In this document: piece after piece, positions 27,395 to 35,712 of the stretch
How the letters are laid out: the number at the start of each line of letters is the position of its first letter
Position numbering within the stretch: position 1 is the first letter of the stretch
NCBI GenBank assembly: GCA_964531165.1
Contig: CAZHEA010000001.1
Span: 62,001 to 126,000 of the forward strand
Source of the DNA: SZUA-229 sp964531165
GTDB taxonomy: Bacteria > Pseudomonadota > Gammaproteobacteria > SZUA-229
Direction: 5' to 3'
Length of the DNA stretch: 64,000 bases
Notes under the pieces: model-generated
Databases searched by the model: none
The model's input: only the letters and a program-made list of their open reading frames with translations
What the model was told of the DNA's origin: nothing
Made by a program: the position numbers and the translations under genes

Positions 27395-28768
27395 TTATTG
27401 CAGCACTCCGGGCAACCAGGTTGCCAACTGCGGCCATATCACAATTAAACCCATTGCAAAAATTTGAATCAAAATAAATGGCATCACACCTTTATAAATA
27501 TCCATGGACCGCACTTCTTTTGGTGCAACACCGCGTAAATAAAATAATGCAAAACCAAATGGCGGCGTCAAAAATGAAGTTTGCAAGTTTATTGCAATTA
27601 ATATTCCCAGCCATATCGGATCTATGCCCATAGCCAGTAAAATCGGACCGACAATAGGAATCACCACAAACGTAATTTCAATAAAGTCGAGTACAAAACC
27701 CAGTAAAAACATTACCAGCATTACCAGGAACAATGCACCGAATTTTCCACCCGGCAGGTCACTTAAAAATGACTGAATTAATTCATCACCTTCAAAACCC
27801 CGAAACACCAATGAAAAAATAGAGGCACCAATTAATATCATAAACACCATGCTACTGATGCGGGTGGTTTCCTGCATGACTTCGCGTACTACCTTAATTT
27901 TAAACTGCCGATGATAAGCTGCCAGTAGCATAGCGCCGACGGCACCTACTGCAGCGGCTTCGGTGGGTGTGGCAAGGCCGGCCATAATCGAGCCCAGCAC
28001 CGTTAAAATTAAAAATAGCGGCGGTAATAGCTCAACCATCACCTGTTTAATTAACTGACTTCTATCACGTAGTTCTTCTACGGGTAATGCGGGCATAGAC
28101 TCTGGTTTGACACGGGCAATAAAAAGCAGGTAACAGATATATAAGAAAACTAGTAGTAAGCCGGGTATCAGCGCCCCTAAAAACAGATCACCCACTGACA
28201 GGGTTTCCGGACTAAAAATCCCCATGTCGAGTTGCGCCTGCTGATATGCAGATGACAACACATCACCCAGTAACACCAATACAATAGATGGCGGGATAAT
28301 TTGTCCAAGGGTTCCAGAAGCACAAATGGTACCGCAGGCAATTTTAGGATCATAACCGCGTTTTAACATCGTCGGCAGAGATAACAGCCCCATAGTCACC
28401 ACGGTTGCACCGACAATGCCTGTACTGGCTGCTAGCAACATACCCACTAATGTTACCGAGATACCAATGCCACCGCGCACCGACCCGAACAGCTGGGCCA
28501 TGGTTTCCAGCAGATTTTCAGCAATTTTCGAACGCTCAAGCATTACCCCCATAAACACAAACAGGGGCACCGCCAGCAGCACCTGATTCATCATAATGCC
28601 AAATAAACGATTCGGCAGTGCGCCTAAAAAGGCCTCATCGAATATCTCTAAATAACTGCCGATACCGGCAAACAATAAAGCCGTGCCGGCTAGCGTAAAA
28701 GCCACCGGATAGCCGGTTAACAATAAGATAAATACACAGACAAATAACCAGATCGCCATATATTCCAT
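27395..28768 (-). CDS. TRAP transporter large permease (DctM type)
   Basis: 457 residues with about 12-13 membrane helices and the DctM-family signatures AAGVIGATVVTMGLLSLPTMLKRGYD-like region and CASGTLGQIIPPSIVLVLLG, plus NLQTSFLTPPFGFALFYLRG near the end. It is the sodium-coupled transport subunit of a tripartite ATP-independent periplasmic transporter. Its start overlaps the DctQ stop by 1 bp. The likely partner binding protein is the TakP-like gene converging from the other strand. The last part of its 3' flank contains no clear terminator, only a weak 5-bp hairpin at about 27290-27311. Confidence 0.92.
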   Translation of the reverse strand: MEYMAIWLFVCVFILLLTGYPVAFTLAGTALLFAGIGSYLEIFDEAFLGALPNRLFGIMMNQVLLAVPLFVFMGVMLERSKIAENLLETMAQLFGSVRGGIGISVTLVGMLLAASTGIVGATVVTMGLLSLPTMLKRGYDPKIACGTICASGTLGQIIPPSIVLVLLGDVLSSAYQQAQLDMGIFSPETLSVGDLFLGALIPGLLLVFLYICYLLFIARVKPESMPALPVEELRDRSQLIKQVMVELLPPLFLILTVLGSIMAGLATPTEAAAVGAVGAMLLAAYHRQFKIKVVREVMQETTRISSMVFMILIGASIFSLVFRGFEGDELIQSFLSDLPGGKFGALFLVMLVMFLLGFVLDFIEITFVVIPIVGPILLAMGIDPIWLGILIAINLQTSFLTPPFGFALFYLRGVAPKEVRSMDIYKGVMPFILIQIFAMGLIVIWPQLATWLPGVLQ

Positions 28769-29343
28769 TACATGGGTGTCTCATTAAGGCCTGCGTGGGT
28801 AGAAACCGGCTCAGTAGTTGAGCCGGCAGAGGCTATTTTCAATATAGCCTGTAATATTAATGCCACTCCCTGCAGTATGAGCAATACCGCCATCATTAAA
28901 ATTAAGCTTTTCAGCAAATAGACACCGGGGAGCCCGCCGGCCTCACGGGAACTCTCGCTGACTCTCCAGGCGTCAGCGACATAGGGCCAGCTCACCCAGA
29001 ATATAAAAATCATGACCGGCAATAAAATAAAACAGTGACCTATTAAATCAATCCAGGCTTTGCCGGTGTCGCTGAGCCGATCATAAAATATATCAACCCT
29101 GACATGGCCGTTATGCCTGAGAGTGTAGGCCGCACCCAATAAAAACACCATTGAATGAAAATAAGAGATGGATTCCTGCAGGGCAATCCAGCCCATACCA
29201 AACACATAACGCAACACTACCACTAAAAATGTAACCAGCACCATCGCCAGCGTTAACCATGAAACACTGCGACCAACCCAGTCAATAAACTGTTCGAGTT
29301 TTGTTGATATTATTTTAATAGAGCGTTGTAGAGTCGAATTCAT
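28768..29343 (-). CDS. TRAP transporter small permease (DctQ type)
   Basis: 191 residues with four membrane helices and the DctQ pattern (WVGRSVSWLTLAMVLVTF, YVFGMGWIALQESISYFHS, YTLRHNGHVRVDIFYDRL). The VRVD string is the typical DctQ signature. It stabilises the large permease and helps dock the binding protein. Overlap of 1 bp with the DctM gene shows co-translation. Larger than average for DctQ, as in the TakQ-type group. Confidence 0.92.
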   Translation of the reverse strand: MNSTLQRSIKIISTKLEQFIDWVGRSVSWLTLAMVLVTFLVVVLRYVFGMGWIALQESISYFHSMVFLLGAAYTLRHNGHVRVDIFYDRLSDTGKAWIDLIGHCFILLPVMIFIFWVSWPYVADAWRVSESSREAGGLPGVYLLKSLILMMAVLLILQGVALILQAILKIASAGSTTEPVSTHAGLNETPM

Positions 29344-29491
29344 CGGCGCATTTTACACTGTTATCCGCTTTGGGTTACAGTTTGTCGGGTAAAAATTGAA
29401 ATTGTCCTGTAAATTTGTCACCTTATACAGATAATGTTTTTGGCATTGTTATTTTTATCCACCAAATTATAACTATATTATTGAAATGTTT

Positions 29492-30001
29492 ATGAAGCGC
29501 TTAATTATATTCCCCACATTATTGCTTAGCATCTGTTCTGTTAATGCGGATTCCATAACGACTGATAAAGACGGATTTATCACTCGCGAGCATGCCTTGC
29601 ATTGTATGCAAATGAATCAGCAGGTTATTAACAGCCAACAGCACATGCTCACTTTCGAAACCAATAAAGCCACTTTAAAAAGTAAGATAGATTATCTGCA
29701 CGATCAAATTGAAATTCGACGACAAAAAATTGAACAGCTAGATCAAAAACATTATCAGCATAATAACGAAAACTATAATCAGCTTATTGATCAGTTTGAA
29801 GAGCTAGTGAACGAACGCAAACAAACCATTGCACAGTATAATCAGGAAAATCAGCAACATCTTACCCACCATACAGGAGATATTAATTTACAAAATTCCT
29901 ATACTGAACAATGTTTGAATAATATCAAGATAACTAAACCGTTACATAAAGATATTTGCCTGATGTCAACCAGCCTATGGTGCTCAAGGCTTTCATTTTA
30001 A
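29492..30001 (+). CDS. secreted coiled-coil protein of unknown function
   Basis: 169 residues from ATG 29492 (ATG 29486 is an equally possible start, adding two residues). A signal peptide (cleavage near VNA-DSI) is followed by a helical coiled-coil rich in Gln, Asn, Glu and Lys (about 50-130) and a tail with three further cysteines; one Cys lies at about 38. Four cysteines in an exported protein suggest two disulfides. No family is recognised. It stands alone, divergent from the dctQM operon; the 3' flank holds a possible gene remnant. Confidence 0.6.
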   Translation: MKRLIIFPTLLLSICSVNADSITTDKDGFITREHALHCMQMNQQVINSQQHMLTFETNKATLKSKIDYLHDQIEIRRQKIEQLDQKHYQHNNENYNQLIDQFEELVNERKQTIAQYNQENQQHLTHHTGDINLQNSYTEQCLNNIKITKPLHKDICLMSTSLWCSRLSF

Positions 30002-30064
30002 TAGCAGATGTTCCAGGGTTTAGTTGTCATATCCATAAAAACTATTATCCTGACATAGTAAAAC

Positions 30065-30305
30065 ATGCAGATTAATTACATGGTGCTTGATGGACTTATT
30101 GCGCGATTCAATATTTATGAGCGTAAATTAAACATAAAACACCGTATAACTATCATCACATCTCTATAGCACACCGCAAGGCGAGTATCTGGAGGTAAAA
30201 CTCAAAGATGGCCATGCGATTATATTTGAAACACAGAATACTGTTATTGTCAGTTTTCACTTTGCCAGCTACCTGTCGATTCGTTATATTGAAGGCTGCT
30301 CTTAG
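30065..30305 (+). pseudogene. possible frameshifted small-gene remnant in a 323-bp gap
   Basis: Between 30002 and 30324 no intact gene is seen. Reading from ATG 30065 gives LDGLIARFNIYERK and ends in TAG near 30170; in the +1 frame an open stretch continues as TPQGEYLEVKLKDGHAIIF and on to IRYIEGCS with a TAG at 30303-30305, without any start codon of its own. The protein-like composition of both pieces, end to end, suggests one small gene broken by a one-base shift. The 3' end runs into the 30291-30317 hairpin. I do not recognise the product. Chance open frames remain possible. Confidence 0.3.
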
Positions 30306-30317
30306 CGAGCAGCCTTC
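30291..30317. terminator. perfect hairpin 3' of the TM2 gene
   Basis: A 10-bp perfect stem (GAAGGCTGCT at 30291-30300 with AGCAGCCTTC at 30308-30317) and 7-nt loop lies 8 bp past the TM2-gene stop. It lacks a T-run on either strand, so it may be a processing or weak bidirectional terminator. Confidence 0.55.
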
Positions 30318-30324
30318 AGTTCAA

Positions 30325-30798
30325 TCATTTATCCTGCTGTATCTGCACTTGCTCTGCTTTATCTACATACCCCTGATAAGCAGGAATAGCGACTGCCGCC
30401 AGAATTCCTACTATTGGAATAATCACAAAAAATCCCACCAGCGCTAAAATCAATACAGATGAACCTGATTTATTGCCATATTTTTCATTCCACTTTTGAT
30501 CACTGGTGAAGAGAAATACAAAAGTTTCTACTAACGAAACTAAACTGGGTATATAAGTCCAGAAAAATAGCAAATAAAATATTCCCCACCACTGTCCAAG
30601 ATAAAATCGGTGAAAGCCAAAGGCCCCTAAAAACAGGGCTAAAAGAGCTGCAGCGACTTTGCTTCTACCGCCAACACTTTGAGCTGCACCACATGATGGG
30701 CAGGCTGTTGCAGTTATTGAAATTTTTGCTCCACAGTCACGACAATAAACCAGATTTGCCTCTAATTGCCCTTCAGGTGTGCTGTATGGGTTATTCAT
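30325..30798 (-). CDS. zinc-ribbon TM2-domain protein with C-terminal pilin-like helix
   Basis: 157 residues. A zinc-ribbon start (Cys19, 22, 33, 36) is followed by a TM2 domain (about 44-100: GAFGFHRFYLGQWWGIFYLL, the GxxGxHxFYLG pattern) and then a third hydrophobic segment at about 118-140 reading VGILAAVAIPAYQGYVDKA, which closely resembles the N-terminal helix of type IV pilins but sits at the C-terminus and has no cleavage Gly-Phe or Glu5. Function of TM2 proteins in bacteria is unknown. It is a single-gene unit followed by a hairpin. Confidence 0.8.
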   Translation of the reverse strand: MNNPYSTPEGQLEANLVYCRDCGAKISITATACPSCGAAQSVGGRSKVAAALLALFLGAFGFHRFYLGQWWGIFYLLFFWTYIPSLVSLVETFVFLFTSDQKWNEKYGNKSGSSVLILALVGFFVIIPIVGILAAVAIPAYQGYVDKAEQVQIQQDK

Positions 30799-30890
30799 TA
30801 TTTATCTCTTATAATTGCGTATAATGATTATGATATTTTCCATTGCGCACTTAACGACTAAGGCGCTCAACATATTCTTAAAATAGAATT

Positions 30891-31682
30891 TTAGTAGTTA
30901 ATAAATTCATTAATTTCTGGATAATATTCAACCGCTTCCTGAATTGTATTATGCCCGACATTCGAATATATGACTAATTTAACGTTATCACCCGCGGCCT
31001 GTTTTAAGTTTAGCAAATTTTCATTTGCAATAATTTCATCTCTTTCTGCTGCCAGCATTAAAACTGGCACTTTAATTTGCTTAATATAATCTATGGTTGG
31101 AAAGGCATGATTCATAAGCAACCTAACCGGGAAATATTTATACTGATTCGCGGCGATGTTTTCGATGCTATCAAACGGAGTGATTAATATAAGTGCCTTA
31201 ACTTCTCGCTTAGCAGCAAGATAAGCAGCAACCGATGAACCCAGACTTCTACCCACGACTATTATATCTTCAGGTTTCAACTGATATTCTTTTAACGCCC
31301 AGTCATAAACCTGTAATGCATTTTCATAAAAGTTTTTCTGTGTCGGTTTACCGGTGCTTTTTCCATAGCCCGGATGATTAATAGCGATAAGCTGCTTTAT
31401 TTTAAACAGTTTGGCTTCAAAATTTAAATACACCACGTCCTGAGCATTACCACCAAAGTAAATAACCGTTTTAGTTTGTGCTTCATTCACTTTAATATTC
31501 CAGCCATGCAGCTGGTTAGTTGACGTGCTAAAGCTGATTGCATTTTGACTCACCGAGTCATATAAATCGTCCTGTGGCTGCGGTGGAAAAAATATCAACT
31601 TATTCTGAAACAGGAATAACGCTGCGCACATTAATATATAAACACCAGCTAATAACATTAATATACTTATCATAATTTTCAT
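30891..31682 (-). CDS. membrane-anchored alpha/beta hydrolase (YfhR/Bem46 type)
   Basis: 263 residues from the ATG at 31682, selected because it sits 1 bp after the upstream stop and begins a membrane anchor (about 4-25); a longer in-frame reading would overlap the LOG gene by about 100 bp. The catalytic triad is visible: nucleophile Ser146 in GRSLG, Asp215 in AAERDEI and His244 in NVGHNT; the oxyanion region is FGGNAQ. Bem46/YfhR relatives are serine hydrolases of unknown substrate. It is probably co-transcribed with the LOG-family gene. Confidence 0.85.
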   Translation of the reverse strand: MKIMISILMLLAGVYILMCAALFLFQNKLIFFPPQPQDDLYDSVSQNAISFSTSTNQLHGWNIKVNEAQTKTVIYFGGNAQDVVYLNFEAKLFKIKQLIAINHPGYGKSTGKPTQKNFYENALQVYDWALKEYQLKPEDIIVVGRSLGSSVAAYLAAKREVKALILITPFDSIENIAANQYKYFPVRLLMNHAFPTIDYIKQIKVPVLMLAAERDEIIANENLLNLKQAAGDNVKLVIYSNVGHNTIQEAVEYYPEINEFINY

Positions 31683-31683
31683 T

Positions 31684-32439
31684 TTATAAATGCAGTAATT
31701 TTTCCAGCTCTTCACTGGTTGGCTGTACATCACGATGTTGATAAAACTGCATAATTTCATCAAATGCCTGCTGCGGTTCATCTACCACTTTAAACAGGTC
31801 TAAATCTTCTTTTTTTATCATATTTTGTTTAAGTAATGAGTTTTCAAACCAGTCCAGTAGCGGTTGCCAGAATGTTTTATCCATTAAAATGATTGGTATT
31901 CTGGGCGTTTTACCAGTTTGCACTAGCGTCAACATTTCAGCCATTTCATCAAGCGTGCCGAAACCTCCCGGACAGACGACATAAGCCGCAGCATATTTTA
32001 CAAACATCACTTTGCGGGTAAAGAAATGACTGAACTGTAAGCTGATATCCTGATAGGCATTGGGTGTCTGCTCCACCGGTAATTCTATATTTAAACCAAT
32101 ACTGGCTGATTTTCCCTCATAACCACCACGGTTTGCAGCTTCCATAATACCCGGGCCGCCGCCGGATATAATGGCAAAACCCGCATCGGATAATAAGCGC
32201 GAGACCTCGCGAGCTTTTTTATAATCATCGGAATCTTCACTAATACGCGCCGAACCAAAAATGCTGACTGCCGGCTTGATCTGGCTTAGCTGCTCAAAGC
32301 CTTCAACAAACTCCGCCATAATTTTAAATACCCGCCAGGATTCACGGTTTAATTCTGCACCGGGATTACAACCCGAGTTTTTTACAATACTACTGCCTTC
32401 GCTTTTACTCTTAGTATCAGTCAATTTTGTATCAGCCAT
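31684..32439 (-). CDS. LOG-family nucleotide phosphoribohydrolase-like protein
   Basis: 251 residues. Rossmann-type fold with SGGGPGIMEAANRG (about 92-105) and PGGFGTLDE (157-165), the two motifs that define the LOG (Lonely Guy) family, formerly misannotated as lysine decarboxylase. Relatives release ribose 5-phosphate from nucleoside monophosphates, including cytokinin precursors, and take part in purine salvage. An N-terminal extension of about 35 residues before the fold is larger than usual. It is divergent from polA and heads a two-gene unit with the hydrolase. Confidence 0.88.
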   Translation of the reverse strand: MADTKLTDTKSKSEGSSIVKNSGCNPGAELNRESWRVFKIMAEFVEGFEQLSQIKPAVSIFGSARISEDSDDYKKAREVSRLLSDAGFAIISGGGPGIMEAANRGGYEGKSASIGLNIELPVEQTPNAYQDISLQFSHFFTRKVMFVKYAAAYVVCPGGFGTLDEMAEMLTLVQTGKTPRIPIILMDKTFWQPLLDWFENSLLKQNMIKKEDLDLFKVVDEPQQAFDEIMQFYQHRDVQPTSEELEKLLHL

Positions 32440-32520
32440 TTTTCTGCTATCCGTTTTCCCATCTTTTTACGTTTGGTGTCATAATACCCCCAATCTTTTT
32501 ACATGCACACTAAATCTCTT

Positions 32521-35220
32521 ATGGCTTCACAAACAAATCACAAAGCCCCGCTTATTTTAGTGGATGGCTCTTCATATTTATTCCGTGCCTTTCATGCACT
32601 GCCACCACTGGAAAACTCCAAAGGTCAGCCCACCGGAGCGATTTATGGCGTAATCAATATGCTCAAAAAACTCGTTGATGAATATCAGCCTGAACACATG
32701 GCAGTAGTGTTTGATGCCAAGGGCAAAACTTTTCGCAGTGATATTTACGCAGACTATAAAGCTCATCGTCCACCGATGCCGGATGAATTACGCAGCCAGA
32801 TAGAACCGATTCACAACATTGTCGATGCGCTGGGTTACCCGCGCATTGTGGTGCCTAAAGTAGAAGCCGATGATGTGATTGGCACACTGGCCAGGCAGGC
32901 AGAAGCGGCGGGGTACGAGGTTTTGATTTCCACCGGTGATAAAGATTTAGCCCAGCTGGTGACCGATAAAATCACCCTGATTAATACCATGAATAATTTC
33001 ATCAGCACACCGGAATCAGTACTGGAAAAATTTGGCGTATCAGCTGAGCGCATCATTGATTATTTGGCTCTGATTGGTGACACCGCGGATAACATTCCCG
33101 GCATTAATAAAGTCGGCCCAAAAACCGCGGTAAAGTGGCTGAATCAGTATGAATCGGTAGACAATATCATTGACCATGCGGATGAGTTTAAAGGTAAGGT
33201 CGGCGAGTATTTGCGCGAAGGGCTGGGCCAGCTGCCTATTTCTTATCAGTTGGCAACCATCATCTGCGATGTTGAACTGGATGAAAAGCCAGATGATTTA
33301 CAACTAAAACCAGCGGATACGGATAGCCTGAAAAACCTTTATAGTGAGTTCGAACTTAAAAGCTGGCTCACCGAACTCGGCGGAGAGTCTACCAGCGGTG
33401 CTATCTCGGCGATTGAAACCGACTATCAAACGGTTTTAACACAACCTGAATTTGATAGCTGGATTGAGCAGCTCAAACGCGCCGGTGAATTTGCCTTCGA
33501 CACCGAAACCACCAGCTTAAATTATATGCAGGCACGGGTCGTCGGAGTGTCGTTTTGTATTGAACCGGGCAAAGCCGCCTATGTACCTTTTGGCCATGAT
33601 TATGAAGGTGCGCCACAACAACTTTCTGAAGATATTGTACTGGGAACGTTAAAGCCCTTGCTGGAAGATCCAGTGGTTAGGAAAATCGGTCAGAACCTTA
33701 AATACGATGTGCATGTTTTACAAAACCACGGCATAAAAATGCGCGGCATTAGTGATGACACGCTGCTGCAATCCTATGTTCTGGACTCCACCAAACGCCA
33801 CGATATGAACAGTATGGCAACTCGCTTTCTTAATCACTCGACTATTCATTTCGAAGATATCGCAGGCAAGGGCGCCAAACAGCTCACCTTTAACCAGATA
33901 GAGCTGGAAAAAGCCGGCCCTTATGCCGCTGAAGATGCGGATATAACCCTGCGTTTACACCAGTGTATTCACAGCCAGCTGGAAGCGATACCTGAATTAT
34001 TGAATGTATACAACGAAATCGAGCTGCCACTAATGCCAATTATTCAGCAGATTGAGCGCAATGGGGTCAAAATTGATGCACAAATGCTGGCTGATCAGAG
34101 TTACCAGCTAGCCGAGCGTATCAAGGAGATCGAGCAACAGGCCTATGAAGTAGCGGGTGAGGAGTTTAATCTGGGCTCTCCTAAACAAATTCAGCACATC
34201 TTTTTCGACAAACTCGAATTACCGGTAATACGCAAAACCCCCAAGGGCCAGCCATCCACCGCTGAAGATGTATTGCAGGAACTGGCCGAAGAGCACGAGC
34301 TACCACGACTGATTTTAGAAAACCGCGGTTTAAGCAAACTCAAATCAACTTATACCGATAAGCTGCCTAAACAGATTGATGAAAAAACCGGCCGCGTGCA
34401 CACCAGCTATAACCAGACCGGCGCCGCCACCGGGCGTATGTCATCCACTGACCCCAATTTACAAAACATTCCGGTTCGCTCGCAGGAAGGCCGACGCATC
34501 CGCAAAGCTTTTATTGCTGATGACGGCAACTGCATTTTAGCCGCTGACTATTCACAAATTGAGCTGCGCATTATGGCGCACCTGTCAGCCGATAAAAGCT
34601 TACTGACCGCTTTTAAAGAAGGCCGCGATATACACCGCGCCACCGCTGCCGAAGTATTTGACGTTGCCCTCGATAAAGTCGATACCGAACAGCGTCGCGC
34701 CGCCAAGGCCATTAATTTCGGACTGATTTATGGCATGTCCGCCTTTGGCCTGGCCAAACAGCTAAATGTAACCCGCTATGAAGCACAGGATTTTATTGAT
34801 GTATATTTCGAGCGCTACCCCGGTGTAAAAGACTATATGGACAATACCCGCGAGCAGGCCCATGAAACCGGCTATGTGGAGACCTTATTCGGCCGCCGCC
34901 TGTACCTGCCGGAAATCAATTCCAAAAATGGTATGCGCCAGAAGTATGCAGAACGCACCGCCATTAATGCCCCAATGCAGGGAAGCGCCGCAGATATTAT
35001 TAAACGGGCAATGCTTAAAGTGCATCAACAGCTGCAAAATTCTGATATTAAAGCACTAATGATTATGCAGGTGCACGACGAACTGGTGTTTGAAGTCGCA
35101 AAAAATCAGGTGGATGCATTGAGTAAGCTATTACACGAAGAAATGGAGAGTGCCGCTGATCTGAATGTACCATTACTGGTGGATATCGGGACAGGCATTA
35201 ACTGGGATGAAGCGCATTAG
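32521..35220 (+). CDS. polA: DNA polymerase I
   Basis: 899 residues from ATG 32521 (an in-frame ATG at 32503 would add six residues). Three enzyme domains are complete: 5' nuclease (LILVDGSSYLFRAFHALPP, KAHRPPMPDELR, about 10-290), proofreading 3'-5' exonuclease with FDTETT and YAAEDAD motifs (about 325-510), and the polymerase with DPNLQNIP, AADYSQIELR, AAKAINFGLIYG and MQVHDELVFE. It fills gaps after repair and removes Okazaki RNA primers. It is followed by a strong terminator and a probable small RNA, as in Escherichia and Pseudomonas where engB follows. Confidence 0.97.
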   Translation: MASQTNHKAPLILVDGSSYLFRAFHALPPLENSKGQPTGAIYGVINMLKKLVDEYQPEHMAVVFDAKGKTFRSDIYADYKAHRPPMPDELRSQIEPIHNIVDALGYPRIVVPKVEADDVIGTLARQAEAAGYEVLISTGDKDLAQLVTDKITLINTMNNFISTPESVLEKFGVSAERIIDYLALIGDTADNIPGINKVGPKTAVKWLNQYESVDNIIDHADEFKGKVGEYLREGLGQLPISYQLATIICDVELDEKPDDLQLKPADTDSLKNLYSEFELKSWLTELGGESTSGAISAIETDYQTVLTQPEFDSWIEQLKRAGEFAFDTETTSLNYMQARVVGVSFCIEPGKAAYVPFGHDYEGAPQQLSEDIVLGTLKPLLEDPVVRKIGQNLKYDVHVLQNHGIKMRGISDDTLLQSYVLDSTKRHDMNSMATRFLNHSTIHFEDIAGKGAKQLTFNQIELEKAGPYAAEDADITLRLHQCIHSQLEAIPELLNVYNEIELPLMPIIQQIERNGVKIDAQMLADQSYQLAERIKEIEQQAYEVAGEEFNLGSPKQIQHIFFDKLELPVIRKTPKGQPSTAEDVLQELAEEHELPRLILENRGLSKLKSTYTDKLPKQIDEKTGRVHTSYNQTGAATGRMSSTDPNLQNIPVRSQEGRRIRKAFIADDGNCILAADYSQIELRIMAHLSADKSLLTAFKEGRDIHRATAAEVFDVALDKVDTEQRRAAKAINFGLIYGMSAFGLAKQLNVTRYEAQDFIDVYFERYPGVKDYMDNTREQAHETGYVETLFGRRLYLPEINSKNGMRQKYAERTAINAPMQGSAADIIKRAMLKVHQQLQNSDIKALMIMQVHDELVFEVAKNQVDALSKLLHEEMESAADLNVPLLVDIGTGINWDEAH

Positions 35221-35290
35221 CCCTGCACCAAAAAGAGTCAATAATAACAAGATGATAGCGTTACCTGTTTAAAACATTCTTAAGAGACAA

Positions 35291-35324
35291 CTGAAAAAGG
35301 CCTTAACAACAAGGCCTTTTTCAG
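35291..35324 (+). terminator. polA terminator
   Basis: A perfect 14-bp inverted repeat (CTGAAAAAGGCCTT / AAGGCCTTTTTCAG) with a 6-nt loop begins 71 bp past the polA stop. The A-run and T-run on its two sides make it a probable bidirectional rho-independent terminator. Confidence 0.85.
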
Positions 35325-35356
35325 TTTAAAAAGACTAACCACTCGTCATCTTGATT

Positions 35357-35362
35357 TTGACA
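35357..35362 (+). promoter_or_regulatory. TTGACA -35 element for the polA-engB small RNA
   Basis: A perfect TTGACA stands in the 490-bp polA-engB gap just after the polA terminator. The -10 is unclear: CTTAAT at 35383-35388 is the best match but 20 bp away. Proposed as the promoter of the RNA that ends at 35536. Confidence 0.4.
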
Positions 35363-35392
35363 ATAGCCCGATATGAACTTTACTTAATAACA

Positions 35393-35536
35393 GGGAACAA
35401 TTGCAGTTTTAAAGAATTGCGCTAAAGCCCGGCGCAAGCTCGCTTACCTCCCTTAAGCGGGCAAATTTGAGGCAGATTTCCCCAAGTCGGCCTCTATGTT
35501 ACCCCTGACCACTTCCCTGGTGGTCGGGGTTTTTTA
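35393..35536 (+). ncRNA. probable small regulatory RNA at the Spot 42/ErsA position
   Basis: The 492-bp gap 35221-35712 contains no coding frame. After the polA terminator it has a TTGACA box and a second strong terminator, which needs its own transcript. Folding by eye gives a chain of hairpins: 35417-35437 (6-bp stem), 35438-35462 (9-bp stem, loop CCTCCCT at 35447-35453), 35469-35494 (two-part stem, loop CCCC) and the terminator. C-rich single-stranded loops that can pair with Shine-Dalgarno sequences are typical of Hfq-dependent RNAs. Spot 42 (Escherichia) and ErsA (Pseudomonas) lie in this same polA-engB gap; I see no sequence identity to Spot 42. The 5' end is uncertain. Confidence 0.6.
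35501..35536 (+). terminator. terminator of the polA-engB small RNA
   Basis: ACCCC-T-GACCAC (35501-35512) pairs with GTGGTC-GGGGT (35520-35530), a GC-rich stem of 11 pairs with one bulged T and a 7-nt loop, followed directly by a run of six T. It is a strong plus-strand rho-independent terminator with no plus-strand gene between it and the polA terminator. Confidence 0.85.
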
Positions 35537-35712
35537 ATTTTGGGGGTTTAAAAAGTTTAAAGCTGTTTTGTCTACAAATGAACGCAAAACACGCACATTT
35601 ATTATTGTATCTAACCTGATTAATTAGCTGACTTAAAATATCCAGATAGACTTAAAATCCCCTTTAAGCATATAACTTTTACGTATTTTGTGTCTTTTGC
35701 GTTAAAAAGTTT

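Noticed and set aside
30208..30447. Plus-strand 79-residue open frame
   Set aside because: It mostly overlaps the well-supported TM2 gene on the other strand and lacks a ribosome binding site or family.
30325..30798. Genuine type IV pilin
   Set aside because: The pilin-like helix is at the C-terminus, without leader, cleavage Gly or Glu5, after a clear TM2 domain.
35393..35536. 6S RNA, 4.5S RNA, RNase P RNA or tmRNA
   Set aside because: None of the conserved strings of those RNAs (for example the 4.5S GGTCAGGTCCGGAAGG loop or the tmRNA acceptor end) is present.
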